The notes under the pieces were generated by a model, which saw only the letters and a list, made by a program, of their open reading frames with translations, made no database searches and was not told the DNA's origin. The position numbers and the translations under genes were made by a program. Shown in pieces: positions 1-6,374 of a stretch of 7,065 nt of DNA. Position 1 is the first letter of the stretch. The number at the start of each line of letters is the position of its first letter. This DNA comes from Burkholderiaceae bacterium (GTDB lineage Bacteria > Pseudomonadota > Gammaproteobacteria > Burkholderiales > Burkholderiaceae_F). Location of the stretch: positions 1-7,065 of the forward strand of contig JACCYC010000128.1 in assembly GCA_013696665.1 (NCBI GenBank), read 5' to 3'.

Positions 1-338
1 CGGCCAATGTCGTACCTTCGGAAATGATGCGGCTGAACACGTCCACACCAGCGACTCCTCAGGCGCAGCAAAACCCGCTTGGGCTCGCGGCGATGGACGC
101 AGCGGGTTTTCCAAATGGCCGGCGGCCAGGTGACGATGTGGTCGACTTGACGTTGCGAGTCGCGATGGGCGCGTTGTGCGTGTTGACCGGGCCGACCGAT
201 ACATTCGGCGTAGGTTGCGCGTCCGGTGCGGCTCCTTCGGGCGGGCTGCCGTTTACCGACGGCGTGCGCAGGGATGCGACCAGCTTCAGGCCGGCGTTCC
301 CGTACTTCAACACGCCGATCCCCGGCTCGTTTAACTAA
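1..338 (+). CDS. DUF4331 family protein, C-terminal end (5' end outside window)
   Basis: The reading frame is open from the left edge (first whole codon at base 3) and ends at TAA 336-338, giving the last 111 residues. An internal ATG at 24 is not a credible start, because the peptide before it (ANVVPSE) continues the same conserved region. The C-terminal signature I associate with DUF4331 is visible: VPSEMMRLNT, then DAAGFPNGRRPGDDVVDLTLR, then PFTDG and FPYFNTPIPGS at the very end. DUF4331 proteins are usually exported and their biochemical role is not established. The lipoprotein gene starts ten bases after the stop and is probably co-transcribed. Family assignment is from memory of the motif, and the N-terminal export signal cannot be checked here. 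Confidence 0.85.
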   Translation, partial: ANVVPSEMMRLNTSTPATPQAQQNPLGLAAMDAAGFPNGRRPGDDVVDLTLRVAMGALCVLTGPTDTFGVGCASGAAPSGGLPFTDGVRRDATSFRPAFPYFNTPIPGSFN

Positions 339-348
339 AGGGGGCGCC

Positions 349-612
349 ATGTTGAATAAGCGACACATCATTATCGCCGCAGCAACCGTCGCGTTGACCC
401 TTGGTGTGACGGGGTGCGGTAGTTCGAACGACGACGACAACGGGACGCCGGCGGCTCCGCCTACTTCGGAAGTCCCGGCAAGCGCCAGTGCGTCGGTGGC
501 AGCTTTCATCGCTTTTCTGCTGACGCTAGCGGCGAACGACACAGCTGAGCCGTTGGCGCTGGGAACATTTACACCCCCAGCCGACGACGTCACCGAACCG
601 CAGGCTTTGTAA
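349..612 (+). CDS. Small predicted outer-membrane lipoprotein, 87 aa
   Basis: ATG 349 follows a strong ribosome binding site (AAGGGGG at 338-344). A longer frame exists upstream, but it would run through the DUF4331 gene, so 349 is the start. The N-terminus is a lipoprotein signal: positively charged residues (K4, R5), a hydrophobic stretch (residues 7-20) and the lipobox VTGC with Cys23 as the lipidated residue. The residue after the cysteine is Gly, not Asp, which favours transfer to the outer membrane. A short acidic linker (SSNDDDNG) follows, then a Pro/Ala/Ser-rich part, a helix-like piece VAAFIAFLL (about residues 51-59) and a tail with two repeated acidic 'EP' elements (TAEPLAL, VTEPQAL). 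The mature part is only about 65 residues. I recall similar small lipoproteins beside DUF4331 genes, which suggests a partnership, but no function is known to me. Confidence 0.85.
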   Translation: MLNKRHIIIAAATVALTLGVTGCGSSNDDDNGTPAAPPTSEVPASASASVAAFIAFLLTLAANDTAEPLALGTFTPPADDVTEPQAL

Positions 613-617
613 TTAGA

Positions 618-650
618 CAGGCATTGGCGCTCGAACGAGCCCAATGCCTG
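618..650 (+). terminator. Hairpin terminator after the lipoprotein gene
   Basis: Ten perfectly paired bases (CAGGCATTGG at 618-627 with CCAATGCCTG at 641-650) enclose a further short stem GCTC/GAGC with loop GAAC, after one bulged C. The hairpin begins six bases after the lipoprotein stop codon. The following bases (GTCTCTGTTCTCTG) are pyrimidine-rich but not a clean T run, so termination may be incomplete. It sits between the + strand pair and the decayed minus-strand gene and could serve both directions. Confidence 0.75.
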
Positions 651-714
651 GTCTCTGTTCTCTGTGGGCTTAAAGTTACTTGCCTACTGGTAGCTAGCGC
701 CCGTTGCCGCGTCA

Positions 715-1365
715 TCCAGAATTGTTCGGGTGAAACGCGGAGAGCGTCGGTGTGCGGATAGTGCGGCGCGAATGCCTGCGACTAATAGCCCGCAGCCGAG
801 ATCGGCGGCTGCTAGATGTAGACGCGCCCTCAGTTTGTGTCAGTCGATGATGCTACCAGCGCAGAGCTGAGCGCACCGGCGCGATTTTTACCCCTTGGCG
901 TTACCGTGGCGGCCGAGCTGAAACACGCTATCGCGCGCAAGCTGTGGGGTTGCAGGTTGCCTTGTTGCGCGTCGGTCCACCTTTCGTAATGCAGGCTTTC
1001 GTTTTTTCCAGTTGTGGATCGGCATGACATTCGGCGCAACTCGTGGTCCACGACAGATGGCACGTGTAACGCGCCATCTTCTCGTCACTATGCGCGAGTA
1101 CGTTGGTGTCGACGCCCGGTCCCCATCGCATAGGCAATCCCGCTGGATTCAGACGCTCCACTAATTTGGCGCGGGCGGCTTTTTCGTTGTATTGCGCATG
1201 GCCCGGCGTCACCGAATCCTTGACCAGTGACATCCCCACTCGCGCTGTGGGTCGAGCGCAGAGCGCTGATACAACTTTCCTTCGCGCCATTCGGAAGCTG
1301 CGCCGCCCGTCAGGCGCTCTCAGCAGCGACAGATCGCTACCGATCTGCGGCGCGGCCGGGTTTCA
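715..1365 (-). pseudogene. Decayed multihaem cytochrome-like gene
   Basis: Conserved-looking peptides run in one order along the minus strand but switch frames repeatedly. From the 5' side (higher coordinates): LVKDSVTPGHAQYNEK, then LNPAGLPMRWGP, then LAHSDEKMARYTCHLSWTTS and the haem-binding motif CAECH (1024-1038) in one frame. Next come MPIHNWKK, LHYE and GGPTRNKATCNP in three different frames, then ARDSVFQLGRHGNAKG in another, then SSALVASSTDTN in the third. The last frame continues past a TGA (830-832), reads RVYI, a TAG (812-814), QPPISAAGY, a second TAG (782-784), and SQAFAPHYPHT (749-781). RYTCH (1057-1071) looks like a former CYTCH haem motif in which one base change turned Cys into Arg. 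The peptides resemble my memory of a large multihaem c-type cytochrome-like protein. Both ends are uncertain, and the upstream frame is closed by a TGA at 1363-1365. Several frameshifts plus three stops make a working product very unlikely. Confidence 0.75.
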
Positions 1366-1692
1366 GGCGCCGTGATGCTGATTAACTTCGTCAAGCCTTC
1401 GCGCAGCTCCCGGGCCTGCAGGTCGAGCTTATCAAACGCCACGTACAGGATGAGCGGCGGTGCGGCATTGCTTCCCGGAGGCCGCTTTTCGACCAACCAA
1501 GCCACCATTGGCTGGGTGGGCAATGGCTGCGCAGCGGCACCCACCGGATTCCTGGTTGGCAACACGGGCGCAGGCTTGGGCCTCGGCTACAACATCAACG
1601 CAATCGATCGGCTTGCCGAATTTCATCGCGGCGTGGTTGGCTGTCGGCGCTAACATGCGCGCCAAGGTACGTGAGGAGCGGCTTGACGGCTG
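1366..1692. other. Gene-less stretch before chrA, possibly gene remnants
   Basis: I see no gene I can defend here. Minus-strand frames hold protein-like pieces (ILYVAFDKLDLQARELREGL near 1400-1450, and NHAAMKFGKPIDCVDVV near 1590-1640) that could be the decayed 5' part of the cytochrome-like pseudogene. On the + strand one frame (about 1454-1693) ends LAVGANMRAKVREERLDG, and its TGA shares its last base with the chrA ATG (TGATG), the arrangement expected for translational coupling. Neither side gives a recognisable family, and long open frames arise by chance in GC-rich DNA. The purine-rich GAGGAG at 1673-1678 is the only candidate ribosome binding site for chrA. Confidence 0.4.
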
Positions 1693-3072
1693 ATGAGCGG
1701 CGCAGCGCATGACCGCGAGAAGAACGCGGCAGTAGCATTTGAACTTGCGCCGGCGCCGCTGGCCGTCAGCTTCTACGATGCGTTCCGATTCTGGCTGATG
1801 CTCGGCTTTATCAGCTTCGGCGGGCCCGCTGGGCAGATTTCGATCATGCATCACGAGCTGGTCGAGAAGCGACGCTGGATTTCAGAGCGACGCTTCCTGC
1901 ATGCGCTCAATTTCTGCATGGTCCTGCCGGGGCCGGAGGCGCAGCAGCTGGCGACATACATCGGCTGGTTGATGCATCGCACCTGGGGCGGCATTGTTGC
2001 CGGAACCTTGTTTGTGCTGCCGTCGCTTGTAATCCTGATCGCGCTGTCGTGGATCTACGTTGCTCTCGGTGATCTGCCATGGGTTGCAGGCTTGTTCTAT
2101 GGCATCAAGCCCGCGGTTGCTGCGATCGTCCTGCACGCGGCGTATCGCATCGGCTCCCGCGTGCTCAGGAATGGAATTCTGTGGGCCATGGCCGCAGCAT
2201 CTTTCGTTGCGTTGTTCGCTTTCGACGCTCCATTTCCTGCCGTGGTCGCGAGCGCGGGCTTGATCGGTTACGTCGGAGGGCGCCTCGCGCCGGCGAAGTT
2301 TTCGATCAATGCAGCGCATACCGCTTCCGGCGCATCTTTCGGCGCGGCGATCATCGACGATGAGACGCCCAGACCCGACCACGCCCGGTTCAGCTGGATT
2401 CGCCTGAGCGCGATAGTGCTGATCGGCAGCGCGCTATGGCTGATTCCGATGTCGCTGCTGGTGGTGGTCTGCGGTTGGGATCACACGCTGACGCAGATGA
2501 GCTGGTTTTTCACGAAGGCGGCGCTGCTGACCTTTGGCGGCGCCTACGCAGTGCTCCCTTATGTTTATCAGGGCGCAGTGGTCGATTACGGATGGTTGAC
2601 AACTACGCAGATGATCGACGGACTCGCGCTGGGCGAAACAACGCCGGGACCTCTGATCATGGTGGTCGCATTTGTGGGCTTCGTCGGCGCGTACGGTGAC
2701 GCGATTTTCGGCGTGGATCGTCTCTTCCTCGCCGGAGCGCTGGCCGCTTCGCTGGTCACGTGGTTCACATTCCTGCCGTCGTTTCTGTTCATCCTTGCGG
2801 GGGGCCCGATGGTCGAGAGCACGCGCAAGAATCTACATCTGATGGCGCCGCTGACTTCTATCACGGCGGCTGTCGTTGGCGGCATTCTGAGCCTGACGCT
2901 GTTCTTTGGATATCACGCGCTGTGGCCAGGCGGGTTTGACCGCGCGTTCGACGGGTTCGCCGCTTTGCTAGCGCTCAGCGCTGCAACTGCGCTGTTTCGC
3001 TTCAAGTCAAATGTGATGCAGGTCATTGGCGCCTGCGCACTGATAGGTTTATTGCTGCGGCTGGCTCAGTGA
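1693..3072 (+). CDS. chrA: Chromate transporter ChrA, two-domain form, 459 aa
   Basis: This is an inner-membrane transporter of the CHR family, whose characterised members export chromate and lower its concentration in the cytoplasm. The family's two homologous halves are both present. The first has FISFGGPAGQI (residues 39-49) and LPGPEAQQLATYIGW (78-92). The second has FTKAALLTFGGAYAVLPYV (273-291) and GETTPGPLIM (314-323). Hydrophobic segments fill both halves, with a charged cytoplasmic-type linker at about residues 199-236. The length is close to the usual 400-450 of long-chain ChrA. ATG 1693 is the start because an in-frame TGA lies at 1684-1686, but the only purine-rich site (GAGGAG 1673-1678) is 14 bases away, farther than normal. 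No chrB or chrC lies beside it, so regulation and even the physiological substrate are uncertain. Confidence 0.93.
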   Translation: MSGAAHDREKNAAVAFELAPAPLAVSFYDAFRFWLMLGFISFGGPAGQISIMHHELVEKRRWISERRFLHALNFCMVLPGPEAQQLATYIGWLMHRTWGGIVAGTLFVLPSLVILIALSWIYVALGDLPWVAGLFYGIKPAVAAIVLHAAYRIGSRVLRNGILWAMAAASFVALFAFDAPFPAVVASAGLIGYVGGRLAPAKFSINAAHTASGASFGAAIIDDETPRPDHARFSWIRLSAIVLIGSALWLIPMSLLVVVCGWDHTLTQMSWFFTKAALLTFGGAYAVLPYVYQGAVVDYGWLTTTQMIDGLALGETTPGPLIMVVAFVGFVGAYGDAIFGVDRLFLAGALAASLVTWFTFLPSFLFILAGGPMVESTRKNLHLMAPLTSITAAVVGGILSLTLFFGYHALWPGGFDRAFDGFAALLALSAATALFRFKSNVMQVIGACALIGLLLRLAQ

Positions 3073-3100
3073 GGGTGCCGCTGGCGCTTCTACTTGGAAG

Positions 3101-3296
3101 TAAAAGGGTCGAGCCGTCCCAATCCGCTGGCGGCGGATCCGCTGCATAGGTCGCGGCGCGCTGCAGATGTAGCGTGTAGAGCGTGAACTCAGGGAATTCG
3201 GCTTCCAGCGCTGCAAACAGAGCGTGCGCGATGCCCGCGACCTGGCAAGATAAATTCCGGCGAGTGCCGTGCGGAAAACAAGAGTACCGAGCCTGC
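3101..3296 (-). pseudogene. Possible remnant of an unidentified gene in the chrA-DUF2868 gap
   Basis: The 248-base gap between chrA and the DUF2868 gene shows no + strand gene. On the minus strand two frames join into one protein-like run: GSVLLFSARHSPEFILP (to about 3243) and then, one frame over, QVAGIAHALFAALEAEFPEF followed by TLYTLHLQRAATYAADPP and ADWDG (about 3244 down to 3101). Composition is protein-like, with codon third positions that are mostly G or C. No ribosome binding site or start is evident, and the upstream end runs out beside the start of the DUF2868 gene. I do not recognise the family. A chance open frame cannot be ruled out. Confidence 0.3.
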
Positions 3297-3320
3297 CGGC
3301 GCGTGCCGCGATAATGAGCC

Positions 3321-4823
3321 GTGAACGAGCACGCAGCCCGCGAAGTTGTGTTGATCCGCGCCATCGAGAGCGCCGATAGCGAGCGCGCGATTTTCACCAA
3401 CGATGATCGTGCTTATGCCGGCAGGGCGGCTGCCGAGCTTGCGCGATGGCAGGCAACGGAACGCCGACAACCCGCTTCGGCGGAAGCTTTTATCGGCAAG
3501 CGCGCCGAGCTGCTTGCCAACACGCTGACCCGCCGTGCGCCCGCGCTGGCGCAAACGGCGCGTGCATTCAACTGGCCCGCCTGGATAGGCCTCGCATTGC
3601 CGGCATTGGCACTCGGCGCTGGCGCGCTGATCGAGCACATCGCCGACCGGCAGCACGTCAACATCCTGGCGTTTCCGCTGTTGGCGATCGTGCTGTGGAA
3701 TGTCATTGTTTACGCGCTGCTTGCAATCTCATGGGTGCTGCGCGCAACCGGCGCGGACAGGTCGGTGGATCCACGCGGCCCACGGCGCTGGATCACCGCC
3801 ATCGGAAAGCGCTTGCCGCGCGCCAACTCCGAGCCCGTGGCGACGGCCATTGATGCTTTTGTCTCACAGTGGAGCACTCGGGTGGCATCGCTGATGGCCG
3901 CGCGTGCGGCCCGCGTGCTGCATCTGGCTGCAGCACTCTTTGCGATCGGAGCAATCGGTGGACTGTACGTGCGCGGGCTGGTATTCGAGTACCGGGCCGG
4001 TTGGGAAAGCACGTTTCTCGACGCACCAGCCGTGCACGCAATCCTTTCGTTGTTTCTTTCACCCGCCGCGCACTGGATCGGCATGCCGTTTCCAGGTGTC
4101 GATGAAGTTGCCGCGATGCGGTTTGCCAGTGGCGCGCCAAATGCCGCCTCAGCCAACGCAGCGCGCTGGATTCATCTCTACGCGATCACGGTGGCAGCGG
4201 TTGTCGTCGTGCCGCGACTCGTGCTGGCGCTCGTGGCACGACTGCACGAGCAACGCCGGATGAATGCGTTTTCGTTCGACATGCACGAACCCTACTTTCG
4301 TCGCCTTACGGGCTCATTTGGCGGTGCGCCTGTTTCGGTGCGCGTAATTCCGTACAGCTTTACCGTCGATGAGGCCGCGCACGATGGTTTGCGAACGATT
4401 GCTCGCGCCTTGCTAGGAGACGAGGCTGCAGTCATGCTGCACGCACCGGTGGCGTTTGGCGCCGAAGAGAGCATCAATGATGCGTTGATCAAGGCAACTC
4501 AGCCGGCGGCGTTGACGCTGGCGCTTTTCAGTCTCGCTGCAACGCCAGAGCCCGAAAATCACGGCGTGTTTTTAAAGATGCTGCGCTCAACACTTGGATC
4601 GCAACCCGCGGTGCTGGTTGACGAATCGGGTTATCGGCAACGGCTGGGCTCCGACAGCAGTGCGGAGCGCCGTCTAGCCGAGCGGCGCGATGCATGGCGA
4701 TATTTTTGCAAGACTGTCGGCACCGACGTCGTTTTCAACGATCTCTCGGCGCCAGACCTTGCCGCGATCGAGCGCGATTTCGAGCACGCAGTTTCGGCGA
4801 CACCCGCGGCATCGGATCGATGA
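3321..4823 (+). CDS. DUF2868 family membrane protein, 500 aa
   Basis: I assign this to DUF2868 from its N-terminus (ReVVLIRAIE, residues 7-16), its membrane layout and its partner gene. Four strongly hydrophobic segments are visible at about residues 86-105, 115-140, 199-221 and 285-307. The first two form a hairpin and the last two flank a probable extracytoplasmic loop of about 60 residues (222-284). After the last helix comes a basic turn (RLHEQRR) and a soluble C-terminal domain of about 190 residues that would be cytoplasmic. The start is GTG 3321: an in-frame TGA at 3315-3317 precludes anything upstream, and the next Met (residue 192) would lose two helices. The ribosome binding site is weak. 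The stop overlaps the start of the DUF3482 GTPase gene (ATGA), so the two proteins are probably made together. I know of no established biochemical role. I infer a membrane anchor or sensor for the GTPase. Confidence 0.87.
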   Translation: MNEHAAREVVLIRAIESADSERAIFTNDDRAYAGRAAAELARWQATERRQPASAEAFIGKRAELLANTLTRRAPALAQTARAFNWPAWIGLALPALALGAGALIEHIADRQHVNILAFPLLAIVLWNVIVYALLAISWVLRATGADRSVDPRGPRRWITAIGKRLPRANSEPVATAIDAFVSQWSTRVASLMAARAARVLHLAAALFAIGAIGGLYVRGLVFEYRAGWESTFLDAPAVHAILSLFLSPAAHWIGMPFPGVDEVAAMRFASGAPNAASANAARWIHLYAITVAAVVVVPRLVLALVARLHEQRRMNAFSFDMHEPYFRRLTGSFGGAPVSVRVIPYSFTVDEAAHDGLRTIARALLGDEAAVMLHAPVAFGAEESINDALIKATQPAALTLALFSLAATPEPENHGVFLKMLRSTLGSQPAVLVDESGYRQRLGSDSSAERRLAERRDAWRYFCKTVGTDVVFNDLSAPDLAAIERDFEHAVSATPAASDR

Positions 4824-6304
4824 CCGCCGACAGCGCCACCATCGAGATCACGTTGATCTCGCACACCAACGCGGGCAAGACCACGCTTGCACGCACGCTC
4901 CTTGGCCGTGACATCGGCGAGGTGCGCGACGCACCGCATGTCACCGAGATCGCCGAAGCACACACACTATTGCAGACAGAAGCGGGCGATGTGATGCGGC
5001 TGTGGGACACGCCGGGCTTTGGCGATTCCGCGCGCCTCGTGCAGCGGCTGCGGCTCGCCGACAACCCGATTGGCTGGCTGCTGCGCGAAGTGTGGGATCG
5101 ATATCTCGATCGCCCGTTTTGGTGCAGCCAGCAGGCCGTGCGCGCCGCTCGCGACAGTTCAGACGTGCTTCTGTATCTGGTCAGCGCCGCAGAAGACCCG
5201 CGCGATGCAGGGTATGTAGGCTACGAGGCGCAGGTGCTGCAGTGGGTCGATAAGCCCGTTGTTGTGTTGTTGAATCAGGTCGGCCCACCGCGTCCCGCGA
5301 TTGAGGAACAGGCCGACGCTCAGCGCTGGTCCGCGCATCTGAAAACGCTCGGCGTGGAGAGCGACGTGCTGACGCTCGATGCTTTTGCACGGTGCTGGGT
5401 GCAGGAGCGTGTGCTGCTCGATACCGTCGGCCGCCACTTGCCCGAGCACAAGCGCGCGGCGCACGCGCGCCTGGTCGAAACGTGGACGACGCGCAATGTC
5501 GAGCGCTTCGTCGAATCGATGCGAACGCTCGCCGAGCAACTCGCGCACGCGGCGTGCGACCGCGAGCCGGTCACCTTGCCGGTGACGAGCGCGATGCAAA
5601 AGTTGATGCATTCAGTCGGACTCAAGCATGCTGAACGAGACGCCGCGCACGAGCGTGCGATGAAGACATTGGCCGAGCGTCTGGAAACGCGCATACGCGG
5701 CGCGACTGACGCGCTCACTGCGCTGCACGGACTCGACGGTAACGCCGCACAGACTGTGCTGGATCGGCTGCGCACCCATTTTTCGGTTCAGCAGAAGGTT
5801 GACGAGGGCCGCAGCGCGCTGTTCGGCAGCGTCATCATGGGCGCGTTAACCGGGCTCAAGGCCGACATTGCGACCGGCGGACTGACGCTGGGCGGCGGCA
5901 TGCTGGCCGGCGGGTTGATCGGCGGGTTGACGGGCGCGGGCGTGGCGCGCGGCATGAACCGGCTGGCGCGCGCCGAACATCCTGAAGTGCGCTGGTCGTC
6001 AGATTTTCTTGATGCCCTTGCGCGCTCGAGTGTGCTGCGTTACCTGGCCGTTGCGCATTTCGGGCGTGGCCGCGGTAGGTATGTTGAAGGCGAAGCGCCT
6101 GCTTTCTGGCGCGAGGAAGTCGAGCAGCAGCATGCGGCGCAAGCGACAAACTTACGCGCGGTATGGGATACCGCTGTGGCAACACCGATATGCGACGAAC
6201 TTGTCAGCGCACTACATGATGCCGTTCAAAAAACAACCGTGGCGACGCTTCAGCGCTTGTATCCGGCGACCGTACCCGAGCAACTTCTAGCCAAGTCGCG
6301 CTAG
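4820..6304 (+). CDS. DUF3482 family GTPase-like protein, 494 aa
   Basis: ATG 4820 overlaps the stop of the upstream gene (ATGA). A longer frame from 4694 exists, but its extra 42 residues are Arg-rich shadow sequence and the GTPase fold begins right after 4820. The N-terminal domain resembles Era/MnmE-type GTPases: P-loop SHTNAGKTT (14-22), candidate switch Thr42, G3 motif WDTPGFGDS (62-70) and a strand VVVLLNQVG (147-155) where the base-specificity motif should be. Two positions are non-standard: the first P-loop residue is Ser instead of Gly, and NKxD is replaced by NQVG. I believe the latter is typical of this family, so altered nucleotide preference is possible. Beyond about residue 200 lies a helical, charged region, then a glycine-rich hydrophobic stretch (about 335-383, with GGGMLAGGLIGG) that could insert in or lie on a membrane, then a charged tail. 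Its function is unknown. Gene overlap suggests it acts with the DUF2868 protein at the inner membrane. Confidence 0.9.
   Translation: MTADSATIEITLISHTNAGKTTLARTLLGRDIGEVRDAPHVTEIAEAHTLLQTEAGDVMRLWDTPGFGDSARLVQRLRLADNPIGWLLREVWDRYLDRPFWCSQQAVRAARDSSDVLLYLVSAAEDPRDAGYVGYEAQVLQWVDKPVVVLLNQVGPPRPAIEEQADAQRWSAHLKTLGVESDVLTLDAFARCWVQERVLLDTVGRHLPEHKRAAHARLVETWTTRNVERFVESMRTLAEQLAHAACDREPVTLPVTSAMQKLMHSVGLKHAERDAAHERAMKTLAERLETRIRGATDALTALHGLDGNAAQTVLDRLRTHFSVQQKVDEGRSALFGSVIMGALTGLKADIATGGLTLGGGMLAGGLIGGLTGAGVARGMNRLARAEHPEVRWSSDFLDALARSSVLRYLAVAHFGRGRGRYVEGEAPAFWREEVEQQHAAQATNLRAVWDTAVATPICDELVSALHDAVQKTTVATLQRLYPATVPEQLLAKSR
6158..6174. promoter_or_regulatory. Candidate upstream activator site for the sigma-54 promoter
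   Basis: A perfect inverted repeat, GCGGTAT-GGG-ATACCGC (7-bp arms, 3-base spacer), is centred at 6166. It lies about 150 bases upstream of the -24 element and about 177 bases upstream of the predicted start, the range where sigma-54 activators bind. It lies inside the GTPase coding sequence (codons for about residues 447-452), so coincidence is possible. The match to an activator site is inferred from position and symmetry only, and I do not recognise which activator would bind it. Confidence 0.4.
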
Positions 6305-6316
6305 CGTTTGGGAAAG

Positions 6317-6332
6317 TGGCACGCCGTTTGCA
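6317..6332 (+). promoter_or_regulatory. Sigma-54 (RpoN) promoter of the CsbD-family gene
   Basis: TGGCACG (6317-6323), four bases (CCGT) and TTGCA (6328-6332) match the sigma-54 consensus TGGCACG-N4-TTGCW at every specified base, with the required spacing between the -24 GG and the -12 GC. Transcription should start near 6343, about 30 bases before the CsbD start codon. The orientation and its place in an otherwise short intergenic gap fit a dedicated promoter. Such promoters need an ATP-driven enhancer-binding activator, which is not encoded in this window. Confidence 0.85.
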
Positions 6333-6335
6333 TCG

Positions 6336-6363
6336 GATAGCGCACGGGGCCGACCCCGCTATC
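6336..6363. promoter_or_regulatory. Palindrome over the predicted transcription start of the CsbD gene
   Basis: Two nested inverted repeats share one centre. The outer pair is GATAG (6336-6340) with CTATC (6359-6363). The inner pair is CGGGG (6345-6349) with CCCCG (6354-6358) around the loop CCGA, and four unpaired bases lie on the left arm. It spans the expected sigma-54 start (about 6343) and ends just before the ribosome binding site AGGAGA (6364-6369). It could be an operator at the DNA level. If transcription starts upstream, for example by read-through from the GTPase gene, it would form a 5' leader hairpin next to the ribosome binding site. Confidence 0.5.
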
Positions 6364-6374
6364 AGGAGAACGCC

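Noticed and set aside
1103..1375. Open frame on the + strand, 90 codons
   Set aside because: It lies antisense to the clear cytochrome-like peptides, has no ribosome binding site and shows no recognisable protein pattern.
1372..1653. + strand frame with a Gly-rich, barrel-like peptide (GNTGAGLGLGYNIN)
   Set aside because: It has no signal peptide, no ribosome binding site and no C-terminal barrel signature. Minus-strand frames over the same bases look equally protein-like.
3081..3100. TGGC-like and TTGG-like elements before the DUF2868 gene as a second sigma-54 promoter
   Set aside because: The -12 element lacks the GC and the spacing does not fit the consensus.
3122..3142. Inverted repeat ATCCGC/GCGGAT next to the palindrome GCGGATCCGC after chrA
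   Set aside because: The stem is only six pairs and lacks a T tract. Such short repeats are common in GC-rich DNA, so it is not called a terminator or operator.
3314..3379. Short upstream ORF (21 codons from ATG 3314) overlapping the start of the DUF2868 gene
   Set aside because: It has no ribosome binding site and an Arg-rich random-looking peptide. It is more likely chance than a leader peptide.
4694..4819. Upstream extension of the GTPase frame (42 extra residues)
   Set aside because: It is Arg-rich shadow sequence inside the DUF2868 gene. ATG 4820 gives the ATGA overlap and begins just before the first GTPase strand.
3321..6304. Numerous additional open frames on both strands within the DUF2868 and DUF3482 genes
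   Set aside because: They are Arg/Ala-rich shadows of strongly coding GC-rich genes with no independent start signals.
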